64,000 nucleotides of DNA from JAEULH01 sp963789785 (GTDB lineage Bacteria; Pseudomonadota; Alphaproteobacteria; Rhodospirillales; Defluviicoccaceae): positions 1-64,000 of the forward strand of contig CAWBNC010000006.1 of assembly GCA_963789785.1 (NCBI GenBank), read 5' to 3'. Below, piece after piece: positions 18,623-26,724 of this stretch (within the stretch, counting starts at the first letter, position 1; each line of letters opens with the position of its first letter). The notes under the pieces are model-generated. The model was given only the letters and a program-made list of their open reading frames with translations. It was not told the DNA's origin and did no database searches. Both the position numbers and the translations under genes were made by a program.

Positions 18623-20197
18623 CTACCAGCCCCAGCGGCGCAGCGGCGGATCGCCGTCGAGCACCTCGATCAGCTTCTGGCCCGTCAGGATGCTGTCCGG
18701 CGTCGAGCGGCCGGTGATGAACGGGTAGTCGACGATGACGCTGGTCGGCTCGCCGAAGTTGCCGTGATAGCGGCCGTCGGGCGCGGTCGCGTCGCGCAGG
18801 ATGAACTCCAGCGGATAGGGCGGCGGGCCCATGTTGAAGTCGAGGAACTCGCCGCGGGCGCGGACGAAGCCGGTGCCGTCCTTGTAGTCGTATTCCAGGC
18901 AGTGGCCGGTGACGTGCTTGCCGCGGATGATGCTCTCGCGCTCGTTCATGTCGCGGGCGAAGGCGAGGCAGGTGACGCCGTAGCATTCGGCGGCGACCGG
19001 CTTGCCGAGGCGGAGGAAGCCGAGGATGACGTCGTGGACCCGCTGGTTGTTGGCGAGATCGACGATCGGCCCCGAGCCGCCGACGATCAGGAGCGCGTCA
19101 TAGCGGGCGAGATCGGCGACGGCGCGGTCCAGCGCCCGTTGTAGGCCTCGAGCCCGCGGACGAAGTTGGGCGCGGCGAAGTAGGGCCGTTCGGGAAACCA
19201 CGCGGCCAGGTTGATCGGATTGTCGAGCCGCTTGCCCTGTTCGGTCGCGGGATCGTCGATCTCGCGCACCCGCTCGGCCATCGCCGGACGTCGTCACCGG
19301 CCGCTGCAGCGGCGGATCGAAGTAGTCCGGATCGGCGCTGACCGGAATGGCGTTCGGCCGCCGACCGTTGGGCGTGCAGAAGTCGGTGGTGTAGCCGGCC
19401 TTGTCGAATTCGCCCAACGGCCCGACCAGCTCCTCGCCCCAGTAGCCCCACTCCGACAGCAGCGTCAGGATCCGCCGCTTGCCCGTCGCCGGACGAAGCG
19501 CCGGGCCGACCGAGGGCTCGCCCGCGGCGCCCGCGCCCTCTTCCGCCTGCCCGGCCGCGGCGACGATGGCGTCGGCGATCGCGTCGCAGAACATCTCGAC
19601 CAGTTCGACGCTGTGCGCCGACGTGCTGGTGACAAGATCGCCATCGACGACGATATGCCGCGACCAGTCGCCGTCGGCCGGCGGCGCGACGAAGTGCGCG
19701 CCGGTGTTGACCACATCGGCGAGAACCACCGGATTGCAGGTCACCCGGCGCCCGGCGATGATGTCGGGGTTCGGCGTTAGCAGCCACAGCCCGTGACAGG
19801 GCGCGCCCTTGATGACCCGCGGGTTGCGCATGGCCCGACGGAAGAAGCGGACCGCCGGCGCGGTGCGGATCATCTCCGGCGCAATGGCCTGGCCTTCCGG
19901 CGGCTCGAACCAGCGCAGGCGCACGCTCGGGTAGTTGGCCGCCATGATGACGGCGGCGTAATCGCCTGGATCGACGGTCGCAAAATCGGTGCGCACCTCC
20001 AGCGTTTCCGGCGTGCCCCCGGCCTCTTCGACCTCGCTGACGAACGTGATCGACGGATTGCCCCACAGCCGCGACATCAGCTCGACCTCGGCGCCGTGCG
20101 CGGCGAAGCGCTCATGGTAGGTCCTGATTTCGTGGGCGATGTACTGGCTTTCGACCAGCACGGCGATCTTTCGACCGGCGAGAACTTGATCGGGCAT
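18623..20197 (-). CDS. double DJ-1/PfpI-domain protein, two frameshifts
   Basis: About 524 residues containing two tandem DJ-1/PfpI (class I glutamine amidotransferase-like) domains. Domain 1 (about 8-195) has KIAVLVESQYIAHEIRTYHE and the nucleophile elbow IKGAPCHGLWLL. Domain 2 (about 245-520) begins RRILTLLSEWGYWGEELVGP and has KPVAAECYGVTCLAF. Both elbows keep the cysteine. Near 19285 and 19140 the frame leaves and returns; the interrupted part reads WFPERPYFAAPNFVRGLEA in the other frame. Start is the ATG at 20197. Domains of this fold act as glyoxalases, isonitrile hydratases, peptidases or deglycases. Which applies here is not visible. Confidence 0.82.
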   Translation of the reverse strand: MPDQVLAGRKIAVLVESQYIAHEIRTYHERFAAHGAEVELMSRLWGNPSITFVSEVEEAGGTPETLEVRTDFATVDPGDYAAVIMAANYPSVRLRWFEPPEGQAIAPEMIRTAPAVRFFRRAMRNPRVIKGAPCHGLWLLTPNPDIIAGRRVTCNPVVLADVVNTGAHFVAPPADGDWSRHIVVDGDLVTSTSAHSVELVEMFCDAIADAIVAAAGQAEEGAGAAGEPSVGPALRPATGKRRILTLLSEWGYWGEELVGPLGEFDKAGYTTDFCTPNGRRPNAIPVSADPDYFDPPLQRPVTTSGDGRAGARDRRSRDRTGQAARQSDQPGRVVSRTALLRRAQLRPRARGLQRALDRAVADLARYDALLIVGGSGPIVDLANNQRVHDVILGFLRLGKPVAAECYGVTCLAFARDMNERESIIRGKHVTGHCLEYDYKDGTGFVRARGEFLDFNMGPPPYPLEFILRDATAPDGRYHGNFGEPTSVIVDYPFITGRSTPDSILTGQKLIEVLDGDPPLRRWGW

Positions 20198-20254
20198 CTT
20201 GGTTGTCCCTTTGCGACTGCGAAGCGACGATGCGGCGGCGGCGGACCGGCCGGC

Positions 20255-22294
20255 TCAGCCGGGCAACGTCTCGAACTGCACCACAAGCTCTACGGGATCG
20301 GCGGATCCGCCGACCTGGATCTGGAAGTCGTTGGCGTTGGTCGGCGCCAGGTCCGAGGTTCGGTCGACCCCGTCGACGCGCACGCCGGCAATCCGCACCA
20401 GCCCCGGCGGCAGGAAGTCAGGCAGCACGTTGATGGATGTCTGATCCCGGCGCGGCGACAGCTTGAAGTACAGGCAGAAGCCGTTGTCGTCGTCCTTGTC
20501 GGCGATGACGTAGCTGCGGATGTACAGGTGCGCCAGATAGTTCAGCTCGAAGGCGTGGTAACCGGAGATCGAATGTCCGCCCTTCTGGCCGTAGGCGCCC
20601 TGCACTATCGGCAGGCCGTCGGCAGTCGTGCGGAAGTAGATCCCCTGGCGGTCGCGATCGAGGAAGAAGAGGTTCCAGAACGCCATCAGCTCGCGGGCCA
20701 GGGCGAGGAATTCCTTATCCCCCTGCTCGGCGCCGTGCAGGATCAGGTAGGCGAGGATGCCCTGTTCCTGCTGCCAGAAGTCCTTGGTGCAGCCCCAGGC
20801 GAACTGCGTCGGCATGCCGTTGTCGGGATTGCGCTGAACCGCGTCGAACACGCCGCTGCGGATCTTGTCGAGGCCGACCTCGGCCATGGCGTGCCCCAGC
20901 TTCCGGGCGACGGCGAGACAACGGTCGGCCCGGGCCTTGTGCTCGTCGGCGAGATCGCCTTCGCGACGGTCGCGGTGGGATTTCTCGAGAGTCTGGTAGT
21001 AGTAGGCGCAGCGGGTCAGGTTCCAGGCGATCTTCAGATTGTGGCCGACGATGGCCCGGTTCTGCTGCCAGCCCCAGCCATGATCGGACTCCCAGTCGGC
21101 CATGAAGCGCTCGTTGACGTAGTCGGACTCGGGGTCCGGGAAGCGGTCGATGATCAGCGCCGAGGTCTCGTCGAGGATCGAGCGGCAGACGTCGAGGAAT
21201 TCCTCCAGCTTGCGCTCCGCCGGGCTTTTCGGCACCGGGTCGAGCGCCAGGATCAGGTTGATCAGGTAGGCCGGGATGTGATCGCCGATCGAGTTCCAGT
21301 TCTTGCGCGATGCGTTCTGCCCCAGCCCCGGGCTGTCGGGCCGCATGGTCGCGTAGTCGAGGTGGGAGAAGTAGCCGCCCTCGCCGGGAAATTCGGGCGA
21401 GCGGCCGCCCTTCACGTCGTGGAAGTAGGCCTGGAACGAGTTGACAGTGCGCCGAATATCCTCCAGCACCTCCCAGTCGAGGGTGATGCGGTAGTACTGG
21501 GCGAGTCCGGCGAGCGCATAGATCTGCTCGTAAAGCGGGATGGTGCCGTGATCATCGGGATTCTCGGAGGCCACGATCAACTTCTCGCCGTCATTCGTGC
21601 GCCTGCGGCCGTAGGCCCAGAAGCAGTACTGGCCGTCGTGGCTGAGGCTGCGGAAGGCCTCGCGCTGGTAATCGACTCCCGCCTTGGCCGCCAGATAGTA
21701 CCGGTCGGAGCCCGTCAGCAGGTAGGCCGAGGACAGTCCGTAGATCAGGCGGGACAGGGTCGCGCACTCCTGGACGCTGTCGCTGGCCGGCGCGCCGGTG
21801 ATGTTCAGGTTGGTCCGGTACAGCTTGGAGAAATCGTCGATTTCGTAGTTGCGCTTGACGTCGAAGAGGATATCGAGCCAGCGATCGGCCATCTGCGCGA
21901 TCTGCACCAGCCACCAGTGCGTCTCTTCGAACAGGTACTTGCCCGGAAGGGAGTGCATCAGGTAGACGGTCCGGGCCTCGAAACGTTCCTTTGTGCCGTT
22001 CACCGAGTGGATGCCCTCGACGAAGGTGAGGCAGCCGTCCTTGACGTACTTCCGCAAATCGAAGGCAACGGGATCGGCATCCCTCTGAAGACCATCCGGC
22101 GCTTCGGCGCGGTCCCGGTTCAGGCCATCGAGATTGCTCAATACCTGGTAGTACGTCGTCGGACCAACGTTCACAGTGAAAACATCATCGCTTTTCGCCC
22201 GGAGTTCAAAGCTTTTACTGTCAGGGTTGAGCGACGTTACAGTCCCGGCGATCGTCAGACTGTCGTAGAAGGCGCGCAGCGGCATTCGTGCCAC
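20255..22294 (-). CDS. AGE-family epimerase/isomerase-like protein with N-terminal OB-like domain
   Basis: A 679-residue intact protein. Residues 1-110 form a beta-rich segment (AGTVTSLNPDSKSFELRAKS) resembling small OB-type domains. Residues 120-590 are helical with the repeated aromatic and His signatures of the alpha/alpha six-barrel of N-acylglucosamine 2-epimerase and related sugar isomerases (NLKIAWNLTRCAYYY, GGHSISGYHAFELNYLAHLY). A C-terminal beta domain closes the chain. No signal peptide is evident. Likely activity is on a sugar or polysaccharide; a lyase or glycosidase role is also possible. It is the first gene of unit A, 57 bases ahead of the DJ-1 gene. Confidence 0.78.
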   Translation of the reverse strand: MARMPLRAFYDSLTIAGTVTSLNPDSKSFELRAKSDDVFTVNVGPTTYYQVLSNLDGLNRDRAEAPDGLQRDADPVAFDLRKYVKDGCLTFVEGIHSVNGTKERFEARTVYLMHSLPGKYLFEETHWWLVQIAQMADRWLDILFDVKRNYEIDDFSKLYRTNLNITGAPASDSVQECATLSRLIYGLSSAYLLTGSDRYYLAAKAGVDYQREAFRSLSHDGQYCFWAYGRRRTNDGEKLIVASENPDDHGTIPLYEQIYALAGLAQYYRITLDWEVLEDIRRTVNSFQAYFHDVKGGRSPEFPGEGGYFSHLDYATMRPDSPGLGQNASRKNWNSIGDHIPAYLINLILALDPVPKSPAERKLEEFLDVCRSILDETSALIIDRFPDPESDYVNERFMADWESDHGWGWQQNRAIVGHNLKIAWNLTRCAYYYQTLEKSHRDRREGDLADEHKARADRCLAVARKLGHAMAEVGLDKIRSGVFDAVQRNPDNGMPTQFAWGCTKDFWQQEQGILAYLILHGAEQGDKEFLALARELMAFWNLFFLDRDRQGIYFRTTADGLPIVQGAYGQKGGHSISGYHAFELNYLAHLYIRSYVIADKDDDNGFCLYFKLSPRRDQTSINVLPDFLPPGLVRIAGVRVDGVDRTSDLAPTNANDFQIQVGGSADPVELVVQFETLPG

Positions 22295-22344
22295 TCTCCA
22301 TTTTAAATGGACTTCGAACGTGAAACGGGCGCAACTCTCCCGGC

Positions 22345-22370
22345 GCGGGAAACGACTAGTTGCTTCCCGC
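22345..22370. promoter_or_regulatory. 26-bp near-palindrome, candidate operator of unit A
   Basis: The sequence has arms GCGGGAA and TTCCCGC around a core with ACTAGT at its centre. Eleven of thirteen base pairs are symmetric. It ends about 50 bases before the start of the AGE-like gene that leads the 12-gene unit, which is where a LacI/GntR-type repressor or an activator would bind. No regulator gene is adjacent. Confidence 0.45.
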
Positions 22371-23001
22371 AGTCAGAGACTTTACCTAACAACTATATTA
22401 GTTTTCCCTGTTGTCCCACCTTGAAGGATGACCCAGACCTCAAGAGCGGCCCTTTATCTTTTATTGGCTCATCTATAGCCCAATCTGGCACATCGTGCAA
22501 GCGCGTCGCATTGTCGTGCCATGAACAGCGCAAAACGACGCGGCATTTCAAGGCAATTCGCAGCCGCGATAGCTCTATATAAGCGAAGATTTCAGGCAAT
22601 GTTTCAACTTCAGGCTCGATTGCTTGACGCAAGCCCGAGCGGAATCCTCAGGCCGCCAGGATGCGCGTGGCGCTCCGTCGGCGTCGAACCGCCTGGCCGC
22701 GAACGGCGATGTTGCGGATCTAGCGCTCGCTCAATGCGAAACGCGCGCTGTCCGGCGACGCTCTCCAGGATCGGCTGCAACGTCCGGAGAGCGTGTCATG
22801 ACCTTGGCGAAGTCAAGGAAACAGCAGGATGGCGGCGGGCGCCGCCCTTTCGGCGAAACGGGGTGATATCGCGAAAACCAGTCGCGAGGACAAGTCCGAG
22901 TGCGCCGCCGATAACGCTAGATCGACAAACGCTGGATCGACCTGACCACGGCCGGGATCACTGGCAAGCGCGCCATCGTCGGGCAGTCCGAGGCAGCCCC
23001 C
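22371..23001. other. intergenic region without a recognised gene
   Basis: About 630 bases between divergent unit A and the tail of the XRE gene. The part 22371-22600 is AT-rich and probably holds the unit A promoter. The rest has normal GC and short overlapping frames in several phases with no family match. It may contain remnants of older genes; nothing can be named. Confidence 0.4.
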
Positions 23002-23499
23002 TCAAGCGCTCCCACTGCCCGAAAGCGGGCCGTCGGCAGCAGGGAGACGATCGGCCATGTCCGCGTCGTCTTCAGCAGCGCCAGCCTCGCTGAACGCCAG
23101 GGTTCTGACCAGCTGGAACAGACGTTTACGCACGGTCGGATCGGCGACGCGATAGTAATTGTGCATCAACTCGAACGCTTCGCGCGAATTCATGGGATTG
23201 CCATAGAAGGGCGACGGAGGCTGATCCGCAAGACCGGCGACGACGCCGGGCTCGGGAGCTGTTCCGCCGCCGACCAGCCCCTGGAAGAAGAACGAGACCT
23301 CCACGCCGAGCGACTGCGCAATCTTGAAGAGGTTGCTGGCGCCAACCCGATTGGTCCCGCTTTCGTATTTCTGGATCTGCTGAAACGTCACGCCGATCGC
23401 CTGGCCGAGCTTTGTCTGACTGATCCTCAAGCCGACGCGGCGGCCGCGGATGCGGGTGCCGACGTGCCTGTCGATCGGATCCGGCCCTTCATCGTCCAC
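23002..23499 (-). CDS. XRE-family regulator, PraR/PhrR-like
   Basis: A 165-residue protein with an N-terminal helix-turn-helix (about 12-70): DRHVGTRIRGRRVGLRIS, then TKLGQAIGVTFQQIQKYESG, where the recognition helix sits in TFQQIQKYESG, followed by NRVGASNLFKIAQSLGV and SFFF. This is the layout of the alphaproteobacterial PraR/PhrR/SinR-like group, which controls stress, attachment and quorum-linked genes. The C-terminal half is a helical module (DPTVRKRLFQLVRTLAF) that usually mediates oligomerisation. GTG 23499 follows AGAGG. Two TTGAT-containing dyads lie upstream, so autoregulation is likely. Confidence 0.88.
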   Translation of the reverse strand: MDDEGPDPIDRHVGTRIRGRRVGLRISQTKLGQAIGVTFQQIQKYESGTNRVGASNLFKIAQSLGVEVSFFFQGLVGGGTAPEPGVVAGLADQPPSPFYGNPMNSREAFELMHNYYRVADPTVRKRLFQLVRTLAFSEAGAAEDDADMADRLPAADGPLSGSGSA

Positions 23500-23527
23500 G
23501 ACTAACCTCTTTGGGTAATATTTGTTC

Positions 23528-23566
23528 TTGATAAATCAACCATCGGCTACGTATGGCATGGTTGAT
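23528..23566. promoter_or_regulatory. inverted repeats upstream of XRE gene, candidate operator
   Basis: ATCAACCAT (23535-23543) and ATGGTTGAT (23558-23566) form a perfect 9-bp inverted repeat with a 14-base spacer. TTGATaaATCAA (23528-23539) overlaps the left arm. The arms lie 29-67 bases upstream of GTG 23499, suitable for autoregulation. It is not an FNR box, since the TTGAT/ATCAA spacing there is two bases, not four. Confidence 0.45.
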
Positions 23567-23800
23567 ACAGCCGGCGCAATTGATTATCGGCGTGCCGTGG
23601 AACTGAGCGGTCCCCTGCCGGCGGTGCTGCCGCGATCTCCAGGACATAGCACATGGAAAACGGTCGTTGTGCGTCCACTTCGCCACATCCAGCCACAATT
23701 GCGCACGCCTGTGACCCGAATATCTCGCCCTGCCGTGCCGAAGGTGACGCACCGCAGGGCCGCGTCCGCCCTTGCGGAGCCCGGCGTCATTGAACCAGGA

Positions 23801-23828
23801 TTGACTTGTGCCGGTTAACGCCTATTTC
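23801..23828 (+). promoter_or_regulatory. possible rhlE promoter
   Basis: TTGACT at 23801 with TATTTC sixteen bases later, about 60 bases before ATG 23891. The -10 is weak. The rest of the 391-base gap 23500-23890, apart from the dyad, shows nothing recognisable. Confidence 0.3.
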
Positions 23829-23890
23829 TACCGTCAACGCACGGCGGATAGCCAGTGCGGATCTTTCAAGGTTTACCCAGTCTTCAACGC

Positions 23891-25396
23891 ATGAACTTTT
23901 CCGATCTTCAGCTTAGCGATGGCGTCCTTCGCGCCGTCGCCGACGTCGGGTATAATGAACCGACTCCCATTCAGCGCGAGGCCGTTCCTTACATATTCAT
24001 GGGACGCGATCTGCTCGGTTGTGCGCAGACCGGCACCGGCAAAACGGCGTCCTTCACCCTGCCGATGATCGACATCCTCGCGGCCGGCCGGGCCAGGGCG
24101 CGTATGCCGCGCTCGCTCATCCTCGAGCCGACCCGCGAACTTGCGGCGCAGGTTGCCGAGAATTTCGACATCTACGGGAAGTATCACAAGCTCTCCAAGG
24201 CGCTCATCATCGGCGGCGAGTTGATGAGCGATCAGATCAAGGTGCTGGAACGCGGCGCCGATGTGCTGATCGCAACGCCAGGGCGTCTGATGGACGTCTT
24301 CGACCGCGGCCATCTGCTGCTCAACGACGTCAAGATCCTTGTCATCGACGAAGCCGACCGGATGCTCGACATGGGGTTCATCCCCGATGTCGAGCGGATC
24401 GTCTCGCTGGTCTCGCGGAATCGGCAGACGTTGCTGTTTTCAGCCACCATGCCACCGGCGATCCGCAGGCTGGCTGACGCGTTCCTGACGAACCCGAAGG
24501 AAATCGTCACGGCACCGCCATCGACTCCGGTCGAGAACGTCGTCCAGGAGCTGATCGTCGTCAACGGCGATGGGACCCACAAGTCGAAGCGCGCGGCGCT
24601 GCGCTGCGTGATCGACAGCGAAACCGTCAAGAACGCGCTCATCTTCTGCAATCGCAAACGTGATGTCGGCATCGTCTGCCGCTCGCTGACCCGCCACGGC
24701 TACAACGCGGCGATGCTTCACGGCGACATGGCGCAGTCGGCGCGAACTCAGGTTCTCGACGCCTTCCGCCGCGGTGAGGTGACGCTACTGGTCTGCAGCG
24801 ATGTCGCCGCGCGCGGCCTCGACATCGAGGACATGAGCCATGTGCTCAACTTCGACGTGCCGAGCAGCCCCGAGGACTACGTTCACCGGATCGGCCGGAC
24901 CGCTCGCGCCGGGCGCGCCGGGCGCGCCGTCATGATCGCTCTGCCGGAGGACGGGATATACGTTCACGACATCGAGGCGCTGATCGGTCGCGCCCTTCCC
25001 CGCCGCAGTCTCGAAGGCTTCGAGCCTGCGGAACTGACAATGGGCAACCGCCGACGCCGCGGCCGTATGAGTTCCCGCGCCGCCGCGCCTCAGCCTCGTA
25101 ACGAGAGACCGTCGCGGTCGCGCTCGGGCGCACAGGCACGTAGCAGCGCGGCCACGGCCGGCGCGGACGTTAGCGCGGTGGAGCCCGTGGGGGGTGAAGC
25201 GCGGCCGGCAAGCGAGCAGCCACAAACGGCGCAAATCAGGGCGGGCCAGGCAGGTCAGACCTTGAACGGCAACGAGCGCAAGAGCGAGCGCCGGCGAACC
25301 CGCCCGAATCGCGAGAGCGAAAGGGCGGTGGTCGGCATGGGCGACCACGTTCCGGCCTTCCTGTTGCGAGAGCCGACGGTCAGTTCCAAGAGTTGA
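23891..25396 (+). CDS. rhlE: DEAD-box RNA helicase RhlE
   Basis: A 501-residue protein with all DEAD-box motifs in order: PTPIQREAVP (Q motif), AQTGTGKT (I), PTRELAAQV (Ia), ATPGRLMD (Ib), VIDEADRMLDMGF (II), FSATMP (III), IFCNRKRDV (IV), SDVAARGLDIEDMSHVLNFDVP (V) and HRIGRTARAGRAGRA (VI). The last 130 residues are Arg/Ser/Gln-rich and disordered, as in RhlE-type helicases acting on ribosome assembly and RNA decay. ATG 23891 (MNFSDLQLSDGVLRAV) is chosen over GTG 23855 because the family starts at this N-terminal motif. Confidence 0.95.
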   Translation: MNFSDLQLSDGVLRAVADVGYNEPTPIQREAVPYIFMGRDLLGCAQTGTGKTASFTLPMIDILAAGRARARMPRSLILEPTRELAAQVAENFDIYGKYHKLSKALIIGGELMSDQIKVLERGADVLIATPGRLMDVFDRGHLLLNDVKILVIDEADRMLDMGFIPDVERIVSLVSRNRQTLLFSATMPPAIRRLADAFLTNPKEIVTAPPSTPVENVVQELIVVNGDGTHKSKRAALRCVIDSETVKNALIFCNRKRDVGIVCRSLTRHGYNAAMLHGDMAQSARTQVLDAFRRGEVTLLVCSDVAARGLDIEDMSHVLNFDVPSSPEDYVHRIGRTARAGRAGRAVMIALPEDGIYVHDIEALIGRALPRRSLEGFEPAELTMGNRRRRGRMSSRAAAPQPRNERPSRSRSGAQARSSAATAGADVSAVEPVGGEARPASEQPQTAQIRAGQAGQTLNGNERKSERRRTRPNRESERAVVGMGDHVPAFLLREPTVSSKS

Positions 25397-25426
25397 GGCG
25401 GGCGCGAGGCGGCGGCGGGGGATCCG

Positions 25427-25702
25427 GTGAAAACGATCTTCGTTCAGGTCAAGTGTGCGCTGGGAGCCGCCTATGACGTTGCCGCGGCCTTGGTCGAGGG
25501 CGTCGAACAGGCCTCGGAAATTCATTCGACATCAGGGCAGTACGACCTGCTCGTGAAGTGCTATCTCGACGATGCGACGGACATCGGGCACTTCGTCACG
25601 GACCGCATCCAGACCGTCGCCGGCATCAGGGACACATTCACGACCGTGGCCTTCAAGGCGTTTCCGTCGGATGGCGTCGGCGGTAGAGAACGCTCAGGCT
25701 GA
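25427..25702 (+). CDS. Lrp/AsnC-type ligand-binding (RAM) domain protein
   Basis: A 91-residue stand-alone RAM domain: FVQVKCALGAAYDVAAAL, then EIHSTSGQYDLLVKCYLDD and a final beta strand FTTVAFKAF. There is no helix-turn-helix, so it is the short SARD/RAM-only type that binds amino acids or other effectors. GTG 25427 follows GGCGGGGGATCCG. It is 30 bases after rhlE and probably co-transcribed. Confidence 0.85.
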   Translation: MKTIFVQVKCALGAAYDVAAALVEGVEQASEIHSTSGQYDLLVKCYLDDATDIGHFVTDRIQTVAGIRDTFTTVAFKAFPSDGVGGRERSG

Positions 25703-25712
25703 CCCGGTTGAT

Positions 25713-26039
25713 CTATGACGCAGCGGCGGCGCAGCGGAAGGTAATCGCGGAGGCAAGCAGCATAGGGCAGACGCCGAACCCGCGCTCAGGCTTCTGCGCG
25801 ATCCTGCCGAACCTGCGGCATTCCTGATCGGCCAGCGAGGCGATGCGATCGTCGATATCGCCGAACGGCTTCGCGCACACCGTGACAGACGAAAGGTTCG
25901 CAGGCAGTTTCCTGAACCCGGGCGCGGAGCGATCGAATTCGCGCGGAGTGAATACGTAAGCGTCCGGATAGTGGCAGCCCGTCGCGGCGAGGCCGACGGA
26001 AAGGCAGATACATCGCGCCAGTATTTTGATTCTTGTCAT
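25713..26039 (-). CDS. small lipoprotein, function unknown
   Basis: A 108-residue precursor. Residues 1-22 are a lipoprotein signal peptide with a lipobox (VGLAATGC), so Cys is lipidated after cleavage. The mature part keeps three more cysteines (VCAKPF, QECRRF, VCPMLL) and has no recognised family. ATG 26039 is used because it places the positively charged N-region (MTRIKILARC) in front of the hydrophobic core. Divergent from ubiX. Confidence 0.7.
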   Translation of the reverse strand: MTRIKILARCICLSVGLAATGCHYPDAYVFTPREFDRSAPGFRKLPANLSSVTVCAKPFGDIDDRIASLADQECRRFGRIAQKPERGFGVCPMLLASAITFRCAAAAS

Positions 26040-26136
26040 TCTTTCGGCCTCTAACGAGCATCCTGCGCCGTACTTGTGCGCGAGACACCGCGCCTGCATC
26101 TTAGCGGCACGGTCGACCGCAAAAAAGGATTCTGCA

Positions 26137-26700
26137 ATGACGCTGCCCCTCGTCGTCGGCATCACCGGTGCGACGGGCGTCGTCTACGGGGTCGAACTGC
26201 TCAGGGCGCTCAACCGGATCGGCCACCCCGCGCACCTGGTTGTCAGCGAGATGGGACTGCGCACCCTGAGCCTGGAACTGGACGTGACCGCCGCCGAGTT
26301 GCGCGCGCTCGCGAGTGTGACATATAGCAACAAGGATCTGGCCGCGGCCGTGGCAAGCGGCTCGTTCCTCACCGCCGGAATGGTGATCGCCCCATGTTCG
26401 GTCAAGACCTTGTCTGGCGTTGCCAACGGCTTTACCGAAAACCTGATCATTCGCGCCGCCGACGTGACCCTGAAAGAGCGCCGCCCCTTGGTTTTGATGT
26501 TTCGTGAAACGCCTTTGCACCTCGGTCACCTTCGCCTGATGACACGGGCGGCCGAGATCGGCGCGATCATGCTGCCGCCGATGCCGGCGTTTTACCATCG
26601 CCCGGAAACGCTGGCAGACGTCGTCCGTCAAGGCGTTGGGCGGGTTCTCGACCAGATCGGCATTTGCCACGATCTTGTTCCACGCTGGTCCGGCCCTTGA
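26137..26700 (+). CDS. UbiX-type flavin prenyltransferase
   Basis: A 187-residue Rossmann-like flavoprotein. The FMN loop GITGATGVVYGVELLRAL is at the N terminus, VIAPCSVKTLSGVANG near residue 85 and VLMFRETPLHLGHLRLM near 115, all UbiX/PAD1 hallmarks. The enzyme makes prenylated FMN for UbiD-type decarboxylases. No UbiD gene lies in the window, and the neighbours do not show which UbiD it serves. The stop codon lies in the loop of a 7-bp hairpin. Confidence 0.9.
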   Translation: MTLPLVVGITGATGVVYGVELLRALNRIGHPAHLVVSEMGLRTLSLELDVTAAELRALASVTYSNKDLAAAVASGSFLTAGMVIAPCSVKTLSGVANGFTENLIIRAADVTLKERRPLVLMFRETPLHLGHLRLMTRAAEIGAIMLPPMPAFYHRPETLADVVRQGVGRVLDQIGICHDLVPRWSGP

Positions 26701-26707
26701 GGGCCGG
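26690..26707 (+). terminator. hairpin over the ubiX stop codon
   Basis: CCGGCCC and GGGCCGG form a perfect 7-bp stem with loop TTGA, which contains the TGA stop. There is no T-run after it, and the next gene starts 18 bases on, so it may attenuate rather than terminate. Confidence 0.4.
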
Positions 26708-26724
26708 CTCAAGTCCATCCGGCA

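Noticed and set aside
19793..22306. 837-codon plus-strand open frame
   Set aside because: It is fully antisense to the AGE-like gene and the start of the DJ-1 gene, both of which show conserved motifs. It matches no family and is an effect of high GC content.
23528..23539. FNR box in front of the XRE gene
   Set aside because: The TTGAT/ATCAA halves are two bases apart rather than four, so it is treated only as part of a dyad.
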